Assembly (NCBI GenBank): GCA_036346395.1 | Contig: CM070605.1 | Coordinates: 2,790,001 to 2,854,000, forward strand | Reading direction: 5' to 3' | Origin: Hsuehochloa calcarea | Taxonomy: Eukaryota > Streptophyta > Magnoliopsida > Poales > Poaceae | Length of the DNA stretch: 64,000 nucleotides | In this document: piece after piece, positions 1 to 9,779 of the stretch | How the letters are laid out: every line of letters starts with the position of its first letter | Numbering within the stretch: position 1 is the first letter of the stretch | The notes under the pieces: generated by a model | The model's input: only the letters and a program-made list of their open reading frames with translations | Databases searched by the model: none | What the model was told of the DNA's origin: nothing | Translations under genes and position numbers: made by a program

Positions 1-190
1 CAACTGGCGAGCGCGAGGAACATGAAAGTTGGCCCACGGACACTGGAGAGTTTTCTGAACTCCATTGTGTCCCTCCTCATGCACTGCTTGGAGAATGGCC
101 AGTAGGCTTGGCGACGTGACATATATTCTTTTGTCGAGAGGTCATCTACCATGGACCAGGGCGCCATATGCTGGCCGGTGAGTACCTCCT
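1..190 (-). pseudogene. Integrase zinc-binding (HHCC) region, partial
   Basis: The minus strand encodes a stretch with HEEGHNGVQKTL, matching the H-x-GH-G-x-x-KT core of the N-terminal zinc finger in Ty3/gypsy integrases (compare the usual H..GHLG..KT). It follows the RNase H region in the expected order. No long open frame survives and the catalytic DDE core would lie before position 1. Confidence 0.65.
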
Positions 191-202
191 CTCGGAGCGC
201 GA

Positions 203-1017
203 CTAGGTTAGGGTCGTTGTCAGCAGTAGCGCGCAGCTCGTCGAACAGGGAAAGCCAAGGGCTCGAGATGGCACACGCCAAGGCGTCAGCCAGACCACTA
301 TGTTAAGGTGCCCGGCTTGTACTCCACCTTGAAAATCATAGCCCATCAACTTGCTCATCCAGTGGTGGTGTGAGATCTTCGAGAGGCACTGGATGAGCAA
401 GAAGTTGAGGCTATAATGATCCGTTCGTACCAGGAATGAGCACCCCAAAGATAAGGGCGCCAATGGTGAACCGCCTGAACGAGCCCAATAAGCTCGCGCT
501 CAAACACAATGAGCTTGGCATGGAGAGTAGGAATGGCCCTACTGAAGAACGCGACAGGCCACCTCCTTGATGCATCGTGCTAAAACCAAAGCCTGAAAGC
601 ACCGCGTTGCACAATAAATTCCTTCAAGTTAGGAAGTTGGAGTACGGGTGAAGTGGCCAACGCTTGCTTCAGAACCACGAATGCCTTCTTGGCATCGATA
701 GACCACTGGAACGCCTCCTTTTTCAGGAGCTGGGCAAGGGGAGTTGCAATCGCCACGTAGTCCTTGATGAAGCGCCGATAGTACCTGGTGAGCCCTAAGA
801 AGGCCGCACTGCCCGCACCATTTTGGGTGCCGGCCAGTCTTCCACCACCTTTTGGTGGTCTACCTCCACGCTCGCCACCAAGATGACGTGCCCTAACTAG
901 GACACCGATGTCGCCCCAAAAAGGCACTTGGACCTTTTCAAGATGAGGTGATGGCGCTGCAGCTCCTGGAACACCATTTGGGCATGCGAAGGTGCTTGGA
1001 CCATGATGAACTTTCAA
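203..1017 (-). pseudogene. Gypsy RT C-terminus and RNase H remnant
   Basis: Two minus-strand open stretches in different frames carry the thumb/RNase H junction (FLGLTRYYRRFIKDYVAIA, then LLKKEAFQW) and the end of RNase H (RTDHYSLNFLL, then HHWMSKLMGYDFQ and a remnant of the GHLNIVAD motif). These are the standard Ty3/gypsy signatures after the reverse transcriptase palm. The frame is shifted near positions 460-650 and 820-940, and part of the RNase H core is out of frame. It would act in the element's virus-like particle during reverse transcription if intact. Confidence 0.85.
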
Positions 1018-1426
1018 TCAAAATATTGTCAAAAAATAAGAGTACAAAGCGGCGGAGGATAGGACCAAGAATGTCATTCGTCAGTGCTTGGAATGTTGCC
1101 GAAGCATTGGTGAGGCCGAAGGGCATCACAAGGAATTTGTAATGCCCATGATGCATGTGGAATGCTGTCCTTTTGACATCATCGGGATGCATCTGGACTT
1201 GGTGATAGCCCAAACGCATGTCTATCTTGGTGAAGAAGACACCTTTGAGTTCGTCCAGCAATTCTTCCAGCACTGGAATCAGGAACTTAACTTTGATGAT
1301 CTTCTCATTGAGTGCGTGATAATCCACGCAAAACAACCATGATCCGTCCCGCTTCTTGACAAGCAATACCGGAGATGAAAACTCTGATGTGCTCGAATAA
1401 TTCCCTATTGCAACATCTCCGTGCAT
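938..1426 (-). pseudogene. Gypsy reverse transcriptase palm/fingers
   Basis: The minus-strand product has SSPVLLVKKRDGSW, KIDMRLGYHQVQMHPDDV, TAFHMHHGHYKFLVMPFGLT and FFDNILIESSSWSKHL, the ordered RT motifs of Ty3/gypsy elements. The catalytic motif normally reads Y/F-x-DD-I-L; here it is FFDNIL, so the second catalytic aspartate is replaced by asparagine and the copy should be inactive. It lies between the protease (1906-2160) and RNase H regions as expected, but joins neither in frame. Confidence 0.9.
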
Positions 1427-1905
1427 TGATGTTCAAATTTGCCTTTTTGGAGCTAAGGATAACTATATGGACGGACGACCACCTCATCTGTGCCCGTTGC
1501 CGAGTAAATGCAGTGGTCGTAGCGACGCGTTGAAGGCAGGTCACATGGCTCAACGAAGAGTTGCGCAAACTCGTCCAACAGGACGTCCATCAAGTTAGAG
1601 TCGCCGATCACCAGGGCGCACGCTGCCATGCAAGTGGTCGCGTGCCCCTGCCGGCGAACAGTGTGGTCTTGGCGCCCGAAGGACATGGTAAGGCGCCCAA
1701 AGTCCCACACTATAGGACCCGACGTATCAAGCTAGTGGACGCTGAGTACTAAATCAAATCCACTTAGAGGCAGCAAGTAGCAGTCAATCTCAAACTACTC
1801 CCCATGAATGTTGATCACCATGTTGCGACACACACCACTGATGGTGAGGCGTTCACCATTGGCCACCGTCACTCCTTATTGCATCTGCTGGAAAGCAAGG
1901 TCGAG

Positions 1906-2160
1906 TTACTCCCGCACTTGTTCGCTCATGAAGTTGTGCGTTGAGCCCGAATCCATGAGAGCCTTGAGGACCGTGTCACCAACTTGGACCTCAAGCTGCA
2001 TGGTGCGACTGGTGTTTATCCTAGTCAAAGTGTGCAGCGAGATCTTTGGGTCAGATGCGTCGTTGTGGATGTCGTCCTCGTCTGTCACGCCATTCACGAA
2101 CTCAATGAAGAGTAACTTTTTGCATTCATGATCTGGTGTGAAGTCGCAATTGTAGCACAA
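1906..2160 (-). pseudogene. Gag zinc knuckle and aspartic protease
   Basis: The minus-strand product starts with a degenerate zinc knuckle (CYNCDFTPDHECKK) and continues into the retroviral-type aspartic protease site MDSGSTHNFM (consensus D-S/T-G-A/S). Together these mark the end of gag and the start of pol. The stretch ends soon after the active site, where a frame change separates it from reverse transcriptase. Confidence 0.85.
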
Positions 2161-2325
2161 CCCGAGGCGTGCTCGTGCCAGTGCGTTTCAGCTGGGCCAA
2201 TTCACAAAGTGGATTGTGCCTCATTGGGGGGCCAAAGCGCACGTTCACGAGCTCCGAGAAATGGCGTCAAGACAGCGTACCTTCCTCGCGCTCCAGGAGG
2301 CTATACCACTGCTGCACACTGTTGA

Positions 2326-2793
2326 TCATGTGGTAAGACGCCAACCACACCTTTGATTCCATCTTCCGCTGCCCACAGAAGAGCCGCTTGCATCGACTGA
2401 GCCATAGCAACGGGTCCTCGCCGTCGAAGGTCGGAAATTCCAACTTGTAGAAGCGTGGGACTCCGCGTTCTCAGTGAGCGCCAGTGAAGCATGGGAGGGA
2501 TCGGTGGGAGGCACGATCGGCAATCGCCGGCGTGTTCGCACCGGTCTTGAGACTATTGGATCGTTGATCCCTATCTTCTCCACGCACGCCAATTGCTTAT
2601 CTAGGCTCTCCAGAAGATTGTTGATGCTGGTGAGTTGTGCGCCAAGGCTGTCTTGCGTCTTGTTGATGCCATCAAGTTGTTCGCCATGGCTATCTTGTGT
2701 TTTGTTGATGCAATCGAGTTGGGCGAGGATCTCGATCGACATGGCTTTGGTATCTTTGGGGTCTTTGGGATCAGAACCACCACCGCCTGACAT
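2326..2793 (-). pseudogene. Gag N-terminal remnant
   Basis: The likely start is the ATG at 2793 (MSGGGGSDPK), not the upstream in-frame ATG that comes from the primer-binding region. The product has three near-identical heptad-like copies of INKTQDS-[HL]-G-[EA]-QL, predicting a short coiled coil used for Gag multimerisation. The capsid portion between about 2160 and 2326 is out of frame or missing, so this gag is shorter than the usual 300 or more residues. Confidence 0.7.
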
Positions 2794-2825
2794 TGTGGAT
2801 GCAGCGATGTGCTCTAATACCAAGT

Positions 2826-3246
2826 TGTTGTGGGCTAGGGTTCAGCAGCGTAATCGGTGCGAGTGGGAAGTGGGAGGACGAACAGCAAGCTACCGCGGTG
2901 AGGTGGTGCCGTCATTCAAGGTTCCTGCACCCGTGGCGAGAGAGAGAGAGAGGGGGGACTTCTGTTTATTCTTACTTTCCAATCTCGATACACCAATCCT
3001 CCTTAAGTAGGATGGCTTACCTAACAAACCGAATTTAAGATGATTAAGTTCCTAGAAAACCTTGACTAGATAAAGTAACTAAACATCCTAACTTGATATG
3101 ATAACAAAAGGAAACTGCAGAAGTCCTTGTGGTAGCCAACTCAGGTCGCACTCGAGTTTGATGCCGCTGCATCCTCTGTGTGTCTGGACCAGTTCCTCTG
3201 ATGATATTGTAATCCGACCATAACATGTTCATACTGTTAGAACACA
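2826..3246 (-). repeat. 5' LTR of the gypsy element at 1-3246
   Basis: On the minus strand this stretch ends in ...CCACAACA immediately before the primer-binding-like sequence, and it begins near 3244-3246 with TGTTCTAACAG, giving an LTR of about 420 bp with TG...CA ends. It contains an (AG)n tract near 2939-2955. The partner LTR is outside the window, so the outer boundary is inferred from the TG/CA rule only. Confidence 0.6.
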
Positions 3247-3494
3247 CTTTGCCAGATACAAAATGGTGGTTAAATCTTGGCTATGTGTGCAAATGATTAG
3301 GACATATATAACCTCAGATACTTCCTAAACGTAGTTTGAAATAAAATGCCAAAATTGAACCCAATGGGCAAACTCCTGGTTTTGGTGTAAGTAGAAGTGG
3401 TTGGTGTCATGCAGCGCATGTGGTCATGTGACAATTTGCTGGAATCAGCTAATGACAGGCTAAGTAGTTTTCTCACTATGTGCAAGATCAATGT

Positions 3495-3560
3495 TGGCCG
3501 TGAGCGTGGTTAAAACCCATGGCCGTGAGCGTGGTTAAAACCCGTGGCCGTGAGGATGAT
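3495..3560 (+). repeat. 25-bp tandem repeat, about 2.5 copies
   Basis: The unit TGGCCGTGAGCGTGGTTAAA followed by ACCC[AG] occurs at 3495-3519 and 3520-3544, and a partial third copy (TGGCCGTGAGGATG) follows. It lies in the presumed last intron of the RING-H2 gene. No function is evident. Confidence 0.85.
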
Positions 3561-3628
3561 CAAATCTGCCAAACCACAAAATGTCATTCGAATAGGCTCT
3601 AATCAACCACTATAATTGTCAAATGCAG

Positions 3629-3799
3629 GAGTGCTGTATCTGCCTATGCCAGTATGAAGATGGTGTGGAGCTGCGAGAACTCCCCTGCAATCATCATTTC
3701 CACTGCACGTGCATAGACAAGTGGCTTCACATAAACGCGACATGTCCATTGTGCAAGTTCAGCATCGTCAAGAGAAACCTTGCGACAGAGGAGGTGTAG
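3629..3799 (+). CDS. RING-H2 E3 ubiquitin ligase, terminal exon only
   Basis: A splice acceptor (AAATGCAG, ending at 3628) opens a 56-codon frame that ends at TAG 3797-3799. It encodes a complete RING-H2 finger: CCIC, then LPCNHHFH, CIDKWLH and CPLC, with spacing C-x2-C-x14-C-x1-H-x2-H-x2-C-x10-C-x2-C. All eight zinc ligands and the E2-contacting tryptophan (KWL) are present. The wording around the finger and the acidic ending (ATEEV) resemble the plant membrane RING ligases of the RIE1/At4g11680 type, whose last exon is the RING. Upstream exons with membrane spans are not seen; a gypsy element occupies 1-3246, so either it sits inside an intron or the gene is truncated. The exon is undamaged, so a working gene with a TE-filled intron is possible. 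Confidence 0.8.
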   Translation, partial: ECCICLCQYEDGVELRELPCNHHFHCTCIDKWLHINATCPLCKFSIVKRNLATEEV

Positions 3800-4690
3800 G
3801 CAGCACAAGACGAACCATCTGCTCAAGGCTTCACATGTCCTAGCTGCGTTCGTCAGTCCTACGGCATAATCAGTTGTGATTGCCCGCCGCTGGTGTAATT
3901 ACGAGGTGTAGGTGGTGCACAGATGGTCGACTCGGAGTTGTTTCTCGTTAAATGTTTTAGCCGTTTCTTGCAGGGGTACTAGTAAGGCAAGCGTATGGTG
4001 TACATTCCGTTTCTCCTTCGTCCGATTGATTTGCGGATTCTCATGTACGTCGTGCAGGAAGTGCTGAAAAAAGCAGTGATTTGTAAAATGTTTGGTGAAT
4101 TGGGCCTTTGTTACGTATATATACAGTTTCTTGGGTTACTGGAAATGCTTGTAGATCGCGAGCCATCGAGCATTTTCGAACGAGCATCCTATTAGAATCC
4201 CTACGCTACGATCTGTGATTTCTGACCCTTTTTTTTTTTGTGCTTTTCTATAAGCAGGTGTTGGAAATGTGAAGCCGAAAGTGCCACCCGATCTCAATCT
4301 ACCGCAATAAACCAAAAGACGACCGTCTTTTCATCTCATGTCATCAGAGGAATGTTCCCCTCCCAAATGCTCAAATCTACAGATCAATGAAAAGCAACAA
4401 ATCGCTGAAAAGTAGTACGTAGTAGTTTGCAGCGCCTGACGGAAAATCGGTAGTATAGAATGAACCCCTTGCCTGGCTGAGGATTATTGATGTTAAGTGG
4501 AATTTGCAGAGTTGGTGGTTTTCTTATACTCGGATACAATTACTTGCGGTTAAGTGCAATTTACTCTTTGCTGTATTTTTATCAGTGCAACGACACATTT
4601 GTTGTCCTGCTGGGGCATCATCAGGGATGATATTGTCGCAGCTTTCCTTCATTTCGGTCCCTCGGCTGGTAATGATTTTCACCTCATGAA
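3800..4690 (+). other. Presumed 3' UTR and downstream DNA of the RING-H2 gene
   Basis: AT-biased DNA with short open stretches but no recognisable protein. The first 300-450 bases after the stop are a plausible 3' UTR (T-rich, AATGTTTT-type signals, a T10 run near 4231). No TE ends were seen. Nothing further can be supported. Confidence 0.4.
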
Positions 4691-4770
4691 TCAGGCTTTT
4701 GCCGCCCTAATGCCAAAAAAGTGAGCGGCCCAAGAACCCAAAGGCTTTTGTCGCCCTAGTGCCAAAAATA
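4691..4770 (+). repeat. Two 30-bp direct repeats, 50 bp apart
   Basis: GGCTTTTGCCGCCCTAATGC plus an A-run (from 4692) recurs as GGCTTTTGTCGCCCTAGTGC plus an A-run (from 4742). Both lie just 5' of an AT-rich tract with GAATTTTT/AAATTTAAA motifs and of the LINE. They may be remnants of an older element; no ends were identified. Confidence 0.7.
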
Positions 4771-4929
4771 TTTTTGAATTTTTCGAATTTTAAATTTAAA
4801 AATAATCAAATTCGAACATAATTGATGCAAATTCGAATTTTTTTGGACAAATTTTATCAAAACCGAAATTTGCCGCCGGTTTTGATTTATCCGCCGGGCG
4901 AAATTTCGCCGATAACATTTTCCCTGCCT

Positions 4930-7326
4930 TGAACTACCAGGGTAGCACACTCAATACTTCACTCAGAGAAGGAGGCGGCACCGGCCAAGTATTACACAGA
5001 AATATTAGGAACTGCAAAACTGGCAGCAAGTACTTTTCGCTGGGACCTTCTGGGACTAAAATTGTTGCTGGCCAGCGCATCAACGAATTTGGAACGACCT
5101 TTCACAGAGCATGAAATCAAGAGAGCCATTAATGAAATATTGGCGGAAAAGGCTCTGGGGCCGGATGGGTACACTGGTAGTTTTTTCAGAACAAGTTGGG
5201 AAACCATAAAGGAGACCATGCTAGCTATATTTCAGAAAGTGTACACCCTCAACAGCTTACATTTCCAGAAAATCAATACAGCTAACATAATTCTCCTGCC
5301 CAAAAAAGACTGCAGTTGAAATTTCTGAATTTCAGCCGATCAGCTTAATCCACAACATTGTCAAGATCCTGTCGAAGCTACTCTTCCTTAGGCTCTCAAA
5401 GTATATGGATGACCTGATTTCCAAGACTCAAAGTGCGTTCGTTAAAAAACGGACTATACAAGATAATTTCCTTTATGTGCAAAACATCGTCAGAAACTGC
5501 CATCGGTCCAAGACTCCAATGTTATTGCTAAAACTTGATATCAGAGGCCTTTGACTCCATTGTATGGCCATACATGCTGGACATGCTGCAACGCAGGGGT
5601 TTTGGCGGTCGATGGCGTGCATGGATTGCAATGCTGCTGGGCATACTTAATGGCACTCTGGGACAGCAAATAAGACATTAGTGTGGTGTGCGGCAGGGGG
5701 GTTGCCTCTCTCCTTACTTATTTATCCTGGCAATCAACGCCCTGCACTGTATTCTTGACATGGCAGATCAACATGGTTGGCTATCGCCACTCAGTGGGAG
5801 GTTAAGAAGGCGAGATTATCTATATATGTATGCTGATGACGCAATGATTTTTCTGTCGCCAATCAAGGAGGATGTAGATAATTTTAAGGAGATTTTGTGG
5901 GCTTTCGGTCAGGTAACAGGGCTCATCTTAAACATTTCAAAAAGTGCTGTTATACCAATATCCAATACCAATCAATACACTTAGATGGAGTCCTGGAGAA
6001 CTTCCCGGCCACCTGATTGCAGCTGCCATGCATGCAATTATCTTGGATTGCCTCTTACTCATCGCAAACCAGGGAGAGTGTTGTTTCAACCTCTACTGGA
6101 CAAGATACAGATTCGATTGAGCGGGTATAAGAGGAATATGCTATCAAGGGCAGGATGGCTTGTGGTGCTACATACGGTCATCACAGCCATACCAACGTAC
6201 CATCTAACAGCCACTGAACTTCCCTCCTGGGTGATAAAGCAGATAGACAGGCGTCGAAGAGCGTGGTTCTGGACCAGAGATGATATCCGCCCTGGAGGAA
6301 AATGCTGGGATCAGATAGACAATGGAATGGAATGCCGCTTCCGATAACAGAGAAAGATCAGGCACTGTTCAGAGCATCCACAACAATAACAATAAAAAAT
6401 GGTGAAAAGGAAAACTTCTGGAAAGACAAATGGCTTGGTCCAAGATCACTGAAAGAGCTGGCCCTGGGACTTTTTCGTATCGCGGCAAGGAAAAATCGGA
6501 CGGTGCAGGACGCAATTCACGGAGAGAGGTGGATAGCCGATCTGAGGGGAAGAATCACCATGCAATTGCTGCAGGATTTTGTCAAAGTTTATACCATGGT
6601 TCACCATGTCACTTTATCTCGAAGGCATATGAGGCGCAATTCTTGGGAGCGTTGGAGGTCCCTTTTCAAAAACTCTTTTGGAACATTTGGGCACCGCAAA
6701 AGTGCAAATTTTTTTGCATGGATTCTTATTCAACACCGCCTACCGACCGTAGACGTCCTAGCACATCGTCATATGCAAAATGATCATTGATGTCCTCTAA
6801 CTATGCACTTGTTCATAGAATGTTCATATGCAAGGCAGATTTGGTCTTTAGTGGCTACCTGGGTGCAGCGTCAAAATCTTTTGCCATCGCGGTGCTCGGT
6901 TGAAGATGGCGGACTGGTGGATTGACACCTTTTATTCCGGAGAGGGAAACTGCAGAAAATGCCAAGCTTCCCTAATTGTTCTCACTCTTTGGCATATTTG
7001 GAAAGAAAGAAATAGACGGATTTTCCAGCACCAAAGGCAGGTTCCAATGGGGCTTCTGTCCATAATCAAAGAAGAAGCCTGGGCATGGACGCTAAGCGGG
7101 GCGACCAAGCTGAAGATTTATTTGGAAGGCAAGGTTGATAGTCAGGCCAGAGGATCGTAATAAGCGGGGAAGCCGTCAGGCTTTGAGTGGTGAATGCCGA
7201 ACTTGGGACCGGCGGTTCCTCGCGTTTATATTTTGGTTTTTTTGGTTGTTTCTAAACTTTTCTTGAACTTGTATTTTGTTTATTCCCCTCTTTAATGCAA
7301 TAACGGCGTTTCATCGGGAAAAAAAA
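4930..7326 (+). mobile_element. 5'-truncated L1-type LINE (non-LTR retrotransposon)
   Basis: The plus strand carries, in order, the RT fingers, the YADD catalytic region, the connection region, the zinc-binding-like C-terminal domain of plant LINE pol, and a C-terminal tail with the usual WHIWKERNRRIFQ signature. It ends in a 3' UTR and an A8 run at 7319-7326. The endonuclease and ORF1 are absent, the usual result of incomplete target-primed reverse transcription. The frame is interrupted many times, so this is a dead copy. No convincing target-site duplication was found because the 5' junction near 4930 is diffuse. Confidence 0.88.
4990..7160 (+). pseudogene. LINE reverse transcriptase pseudogene
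   Basis: Successive fragments in different frames: FTEHEIKRAI and KALGPDGYTGSFF (RT motif 1, about 5100-5190); GGCLSPYLFILAI (about 5697-5740) and YMYADDAMIFL (about 5827-5860), the catalytic motif with both aspartates; NYLGLPLTHRKP (about 6040); FRIAARKNRTVQDA (about 6475); and a tail with LWHIWKERNRRIF (about 6990-7025). Stops or frameshifts lie near 5319, 5550, 5983, 6345 and 6783. A 53.3-53.9 kb fragment shares the AARKNRT and IADLR wording and belongs to a related LINE. Confidence 0.88.
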
Positions 7327-8152
7327 CTATGCTCATACACTTTAAATAAGTCGGTGAAACAACATATCATGTGCATTCCGTGCAATATTTGGTATCACAG
7401 TTTGCGTTTGAAAATGAGAACATTTTTTGTATCTCCAAGGTAGATTCATCAATTGTAGCTTATGTTAGCAGATTCATTAATTGTAGCTCATGTTAAGTAC
7501 TTGAATATCTGTTTCAGAACAAACTTTCTCACGTCAATTCTATTTCCGACATGTTAGCAAGCTCTTCATCATGCCATGACACAGTATACACAGTGTGTGG
7601 TCATTGATGCTAGACTTGCACAATAGTAGCATAATTTGACATGCTTCTCTTGAACTTTGAAGTCTGCTTGTGAGGGCAATAGCTAAACCAAATTGTCCCC
7701 ATATGTTTGAGCCCTTTCCTTGCTAGTTGCTTCAAACATATGAGCAGATACACCTGCAATTCACATAGCCTAACTCAGCCTACACTGTTTTGTAGGTTTA
7801 ATAAATTGTTACATCAGTGGATCAGTGTTTGGATGAGTGGGGGATGGGGATCAATTAGTTCATCCCAAAAGAAAATCCCCCCTATCCAACAATATCCTAC
7901 ACCCTCTTGCAGTCCTCATATAATTTCAGAAGCAGTATTCTAGATAGAATCTTTACCTTAGAGGTTGGCTAATGGTTTCCTAGATCCATTGCTAACAAAC
8001 AACGTCATTTCTTGCAAGATTATTCACCAATTATCAATCACAAATAGTTCACTGTAGTTAATTGCTCCCAATTCCCCGGCCGCGGCGCGTGCAAACGCCA
8101 TCCCGACGACCTCCGTGACGGCCTGTCAGATTTCGAAGTTCAGAAGAAGCTA
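7327..8152. other. Non-coding intergenic DNA
   Basis: AT-rich sequence without a convincing reading frame. The only structure seen is a tandem duplication at 7440-7496: TAGATTCATCAATTGTAGCT is followed by CAGATTCATTAATTGTAGCT in units of about 28 bp. A short GC-rich stretch (8075-8150) precedes the GGCCCTGTTTGGCAC sequence at 8153. Confidence 0.5.
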
Positions 8153-8587
8153 AGGCCCTGTTTGGCACAACTTGTGCTTTGGCTTTTGGGTGAGAAAAGT
8201 CGGAAACCGAAACAAACGGCTGGCTTTTTTACTGGCTTTCGCCGGAAGCTCAAAGCCATCAATACACATGGAAGCCGAAAGCCGAAAGCTAGTGCTGAGG
8301 TGCTTCCCACCGCTTCCCACCCCCAACATCCCAAAAATACCCCAAACTTCAAAAAAATTACCCACCTCATACCCAGTATTTAAGTCCACTTGTTCCCTCC
8401 TCACCCCGCTTCCCCGGCGCTGCTCAGCTCACGATCGCAAAGCAGCGACGCCCACTCACCAGCCTCACCATGGCCACGCTGCCCCTCCTTCCCCACGCCT
8501 CCCAAGCCCCACCATGCCCACCTCGCCACCGCCGCCGCCACCAGGCCCGAGGCCCCCAACGCGCCCCAACTCCGCCAACACCCGCCT

Positions 8588-8692
8588 CGCCGCCTCATCG
8601 CCCGCGACGACCTCGCCGAGGTAGCCCGCCTCGTCGAGCGCCCACCTCCCGCGGCGAGGCCCCGACATCTACCTCTACACTAAGCTCATCCA
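8588..8692 (+). pseudogene. Fragment of a pentatricopeptide repeat (PPR) protein
   Basis: The plus strand reads RLIARDDLAEVARLVER and then, after a one-base frame change, PDIYLYTKLIH. This is the N-terminal wording of many grass P-type PPR proteins, in which PDIYLYTKLI-type sequence forms a helix of the first repeat. Only about 35 codons survive, and the following sequence switches to unrelated GC-rich DNA. It lies about 100 bp before an EF-hand carrier fragment, so two unrelated gene pieces are joined. Recognition is by wording alone and should be tested by a protein search. Confidence 0.6.
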
Positions 8693-8799
8693 CTACCACC
8701 ACGTCCCCGGCTCGTCGAGCACTCCACCTCCCGGCTACCACCACGTCCCAGCGGCGCAGCAGCAGGAGGGGAGAGTGCGACCGCGCGGAAGCCGGGCCG

Positions 8800-9135
8800 A
8801 CGACGATGGAGCACGTCTTCTTGGCGCAGACGAGATGGAGGCGGAGCGGAGGCGCGATCCGCGACATGTTCGGCTTCTTCGACGCGTTGGGGCGGGGCCA
8901 CCTCGACCACGCAGCAGATCGAGGCGTCTTGGATGGGGCGGCGGTGGCAACAAGGAATACTGTGGCGTGGTACTCGCGCATGCGACCGCGACGGCGCGAT
9001 CGGCTACGACAACTTCCGGAGGTACATGGACGACAAGGAGCTCGAGCTCTACCGCATCTTCCGGGCCATCGACGTCGAGCACAACGGCTGCATCCTACCC
9101 GAGGAGCTTTGGCACGCCCTCGTCAAGGCTGGTAA
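8800..9135 (+). pseudogene. Fragment of a Ca2+-dependent mitochondrial ATP-Mg/Pi carrier (EF-hand part)
   Basis: One frame gives IRDMFGFFDALGRGHLDHA. After a frame change around 8910-8980, another gives RACDRDGAIGYDNFRRYMD, then KELELYRIFRAIDVEHNGC and ILPEELWHALVKAG. These are EF-hands of the plant SCaMC/APC carriers, which sit on the intermembrane-space side and switch carrier activity with calcium. The loop DRDGAIGYDNF has lost residues relative to the usual D-x-D-G-D-G. The fragment ends at GCTG|GTAACT, so it seems to retain the original exon-intron donor, which points to copying from genomic DNA rather than mRNA. The carrier's six membrane spans are absent. Confidence 0.75.
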
Positions 9136-9215
9136 CTCAAATGCTGCTCGATCCTCGTAGTGTCTTCCACTCTCGCAAGCTCAATTCTGTGGTGTCAAAT
9201 GTGATTCAAATGAGG

Positions 9216-9514
9216 CTTCCCCTTCCCTATATAAGGTCGCACCCCTCTAGTTTTCTTGGATTTTGTTTAGTTAAAATTGGCTTCTTTGATTGCTTATTAT
9301 TTTGTTCTCGTGTGTTCTTCGATTGCATGCAGGAATAAACCTTCGTGGTCAGGTCTATCGTGCTTCTAGCAAGATCGATATCGATCTCAGAGTTGGTTCA
9401 GCGATTGTCGGCCATATTGGTCGTGCGCAATTGGTAGCCGAATCGTGAGAGTCGTCTCCACACAAATCGAGTTATCCTTCTCACCGAAAGATCGGGACAC
9501 CCATTGCCGCATCA
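9216..9514 (+). repeat. 5' LTR (truncated) of the 9.2-15.3 kb element
   Basis: Matches 14888-15282, including CTATATAAGG (TATA box), GATTGCATGCAGGAATA, and the ending GATCGGGACAC...CGCATCA. It lacks the roughly 115-bp stretch at about 14955-15060 of the 3' copy. Upstream of 9216 similarity to the 3' LTR stops and the EF-hand carrier remnant begins about 80 bp further upstream. Confidence 0.8.
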
Positions 9515-9535
9515 GGTGGTATCAGAGCTACAGTT
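9515..9535 (+). promoter_or_regulatory. Primer-binding site of the non-autonomous LTR element
   Basis: GGTGGTATCAGAGCTAC directly follows the LTR end at 9514; TGGTATCAGAGC is complementary to the 3' end of plant initiator methionine tRNA, the usual primer for this class of element. Confidence 0.75.
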
Positions 9536-9779
9536 CATCGGTGAGAATTTTTTCCTACAGTCCACAAAGCCATGAAAAAAAAATATTAGGGTTAGTTCAT
9601 CCCTGTCCGAGCCCCATTGTGCTTTGTAATTTTTCTTTTCAGTAATTTCTGCTTGTTGAATTATTGGTTACATCGTCGTGTCTAGTTGATGATTTCTAGT
9701 TTTAGTTTTTATCTAGTTTGCATCTTGATCTTCGTGTTCCTTTGCGTAGTTTTATCATTGTGTCCAACTTCGCGCTAAA

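Larger units (their letters stand above)
1..3246 (-). mobile_element. Ty3/gypsy LTR retrotransposon, truncated by window edge
   Basis: Reading the minus strand from about 3246 downwards gives LTR, a primer-site-like TTGGTATTAGAGCAC stretch (about 2811-2826), gag, zinc knuckle plus protease, reverse transcriptase, RNase H and the start of the integrase zinc domain. This order (PR-RT-RH-IN) is diagnostic of Ty3/gypsy. The window begins inside integrase, so the 3' part and the other LTR lie outside. The element sits directly upstream, on the opposite strand, of a RING-H2 last exon and probably landed in an intron of that gene. Its reading frame is broken several times. Confidence 0.9.

Noticed and set aside
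3995..4195. 66-codon frame after the RING exon
   Set aside because: No homology visible and it lies in the presumed 3' UTR.
8401..9338. Long GC-rich overlapping frames around the PPR and EF-hand remnants
   Set aside because: High GC removes stops in all frames; only the frames with PPR or EF-hand wording make sense, and they are broken.
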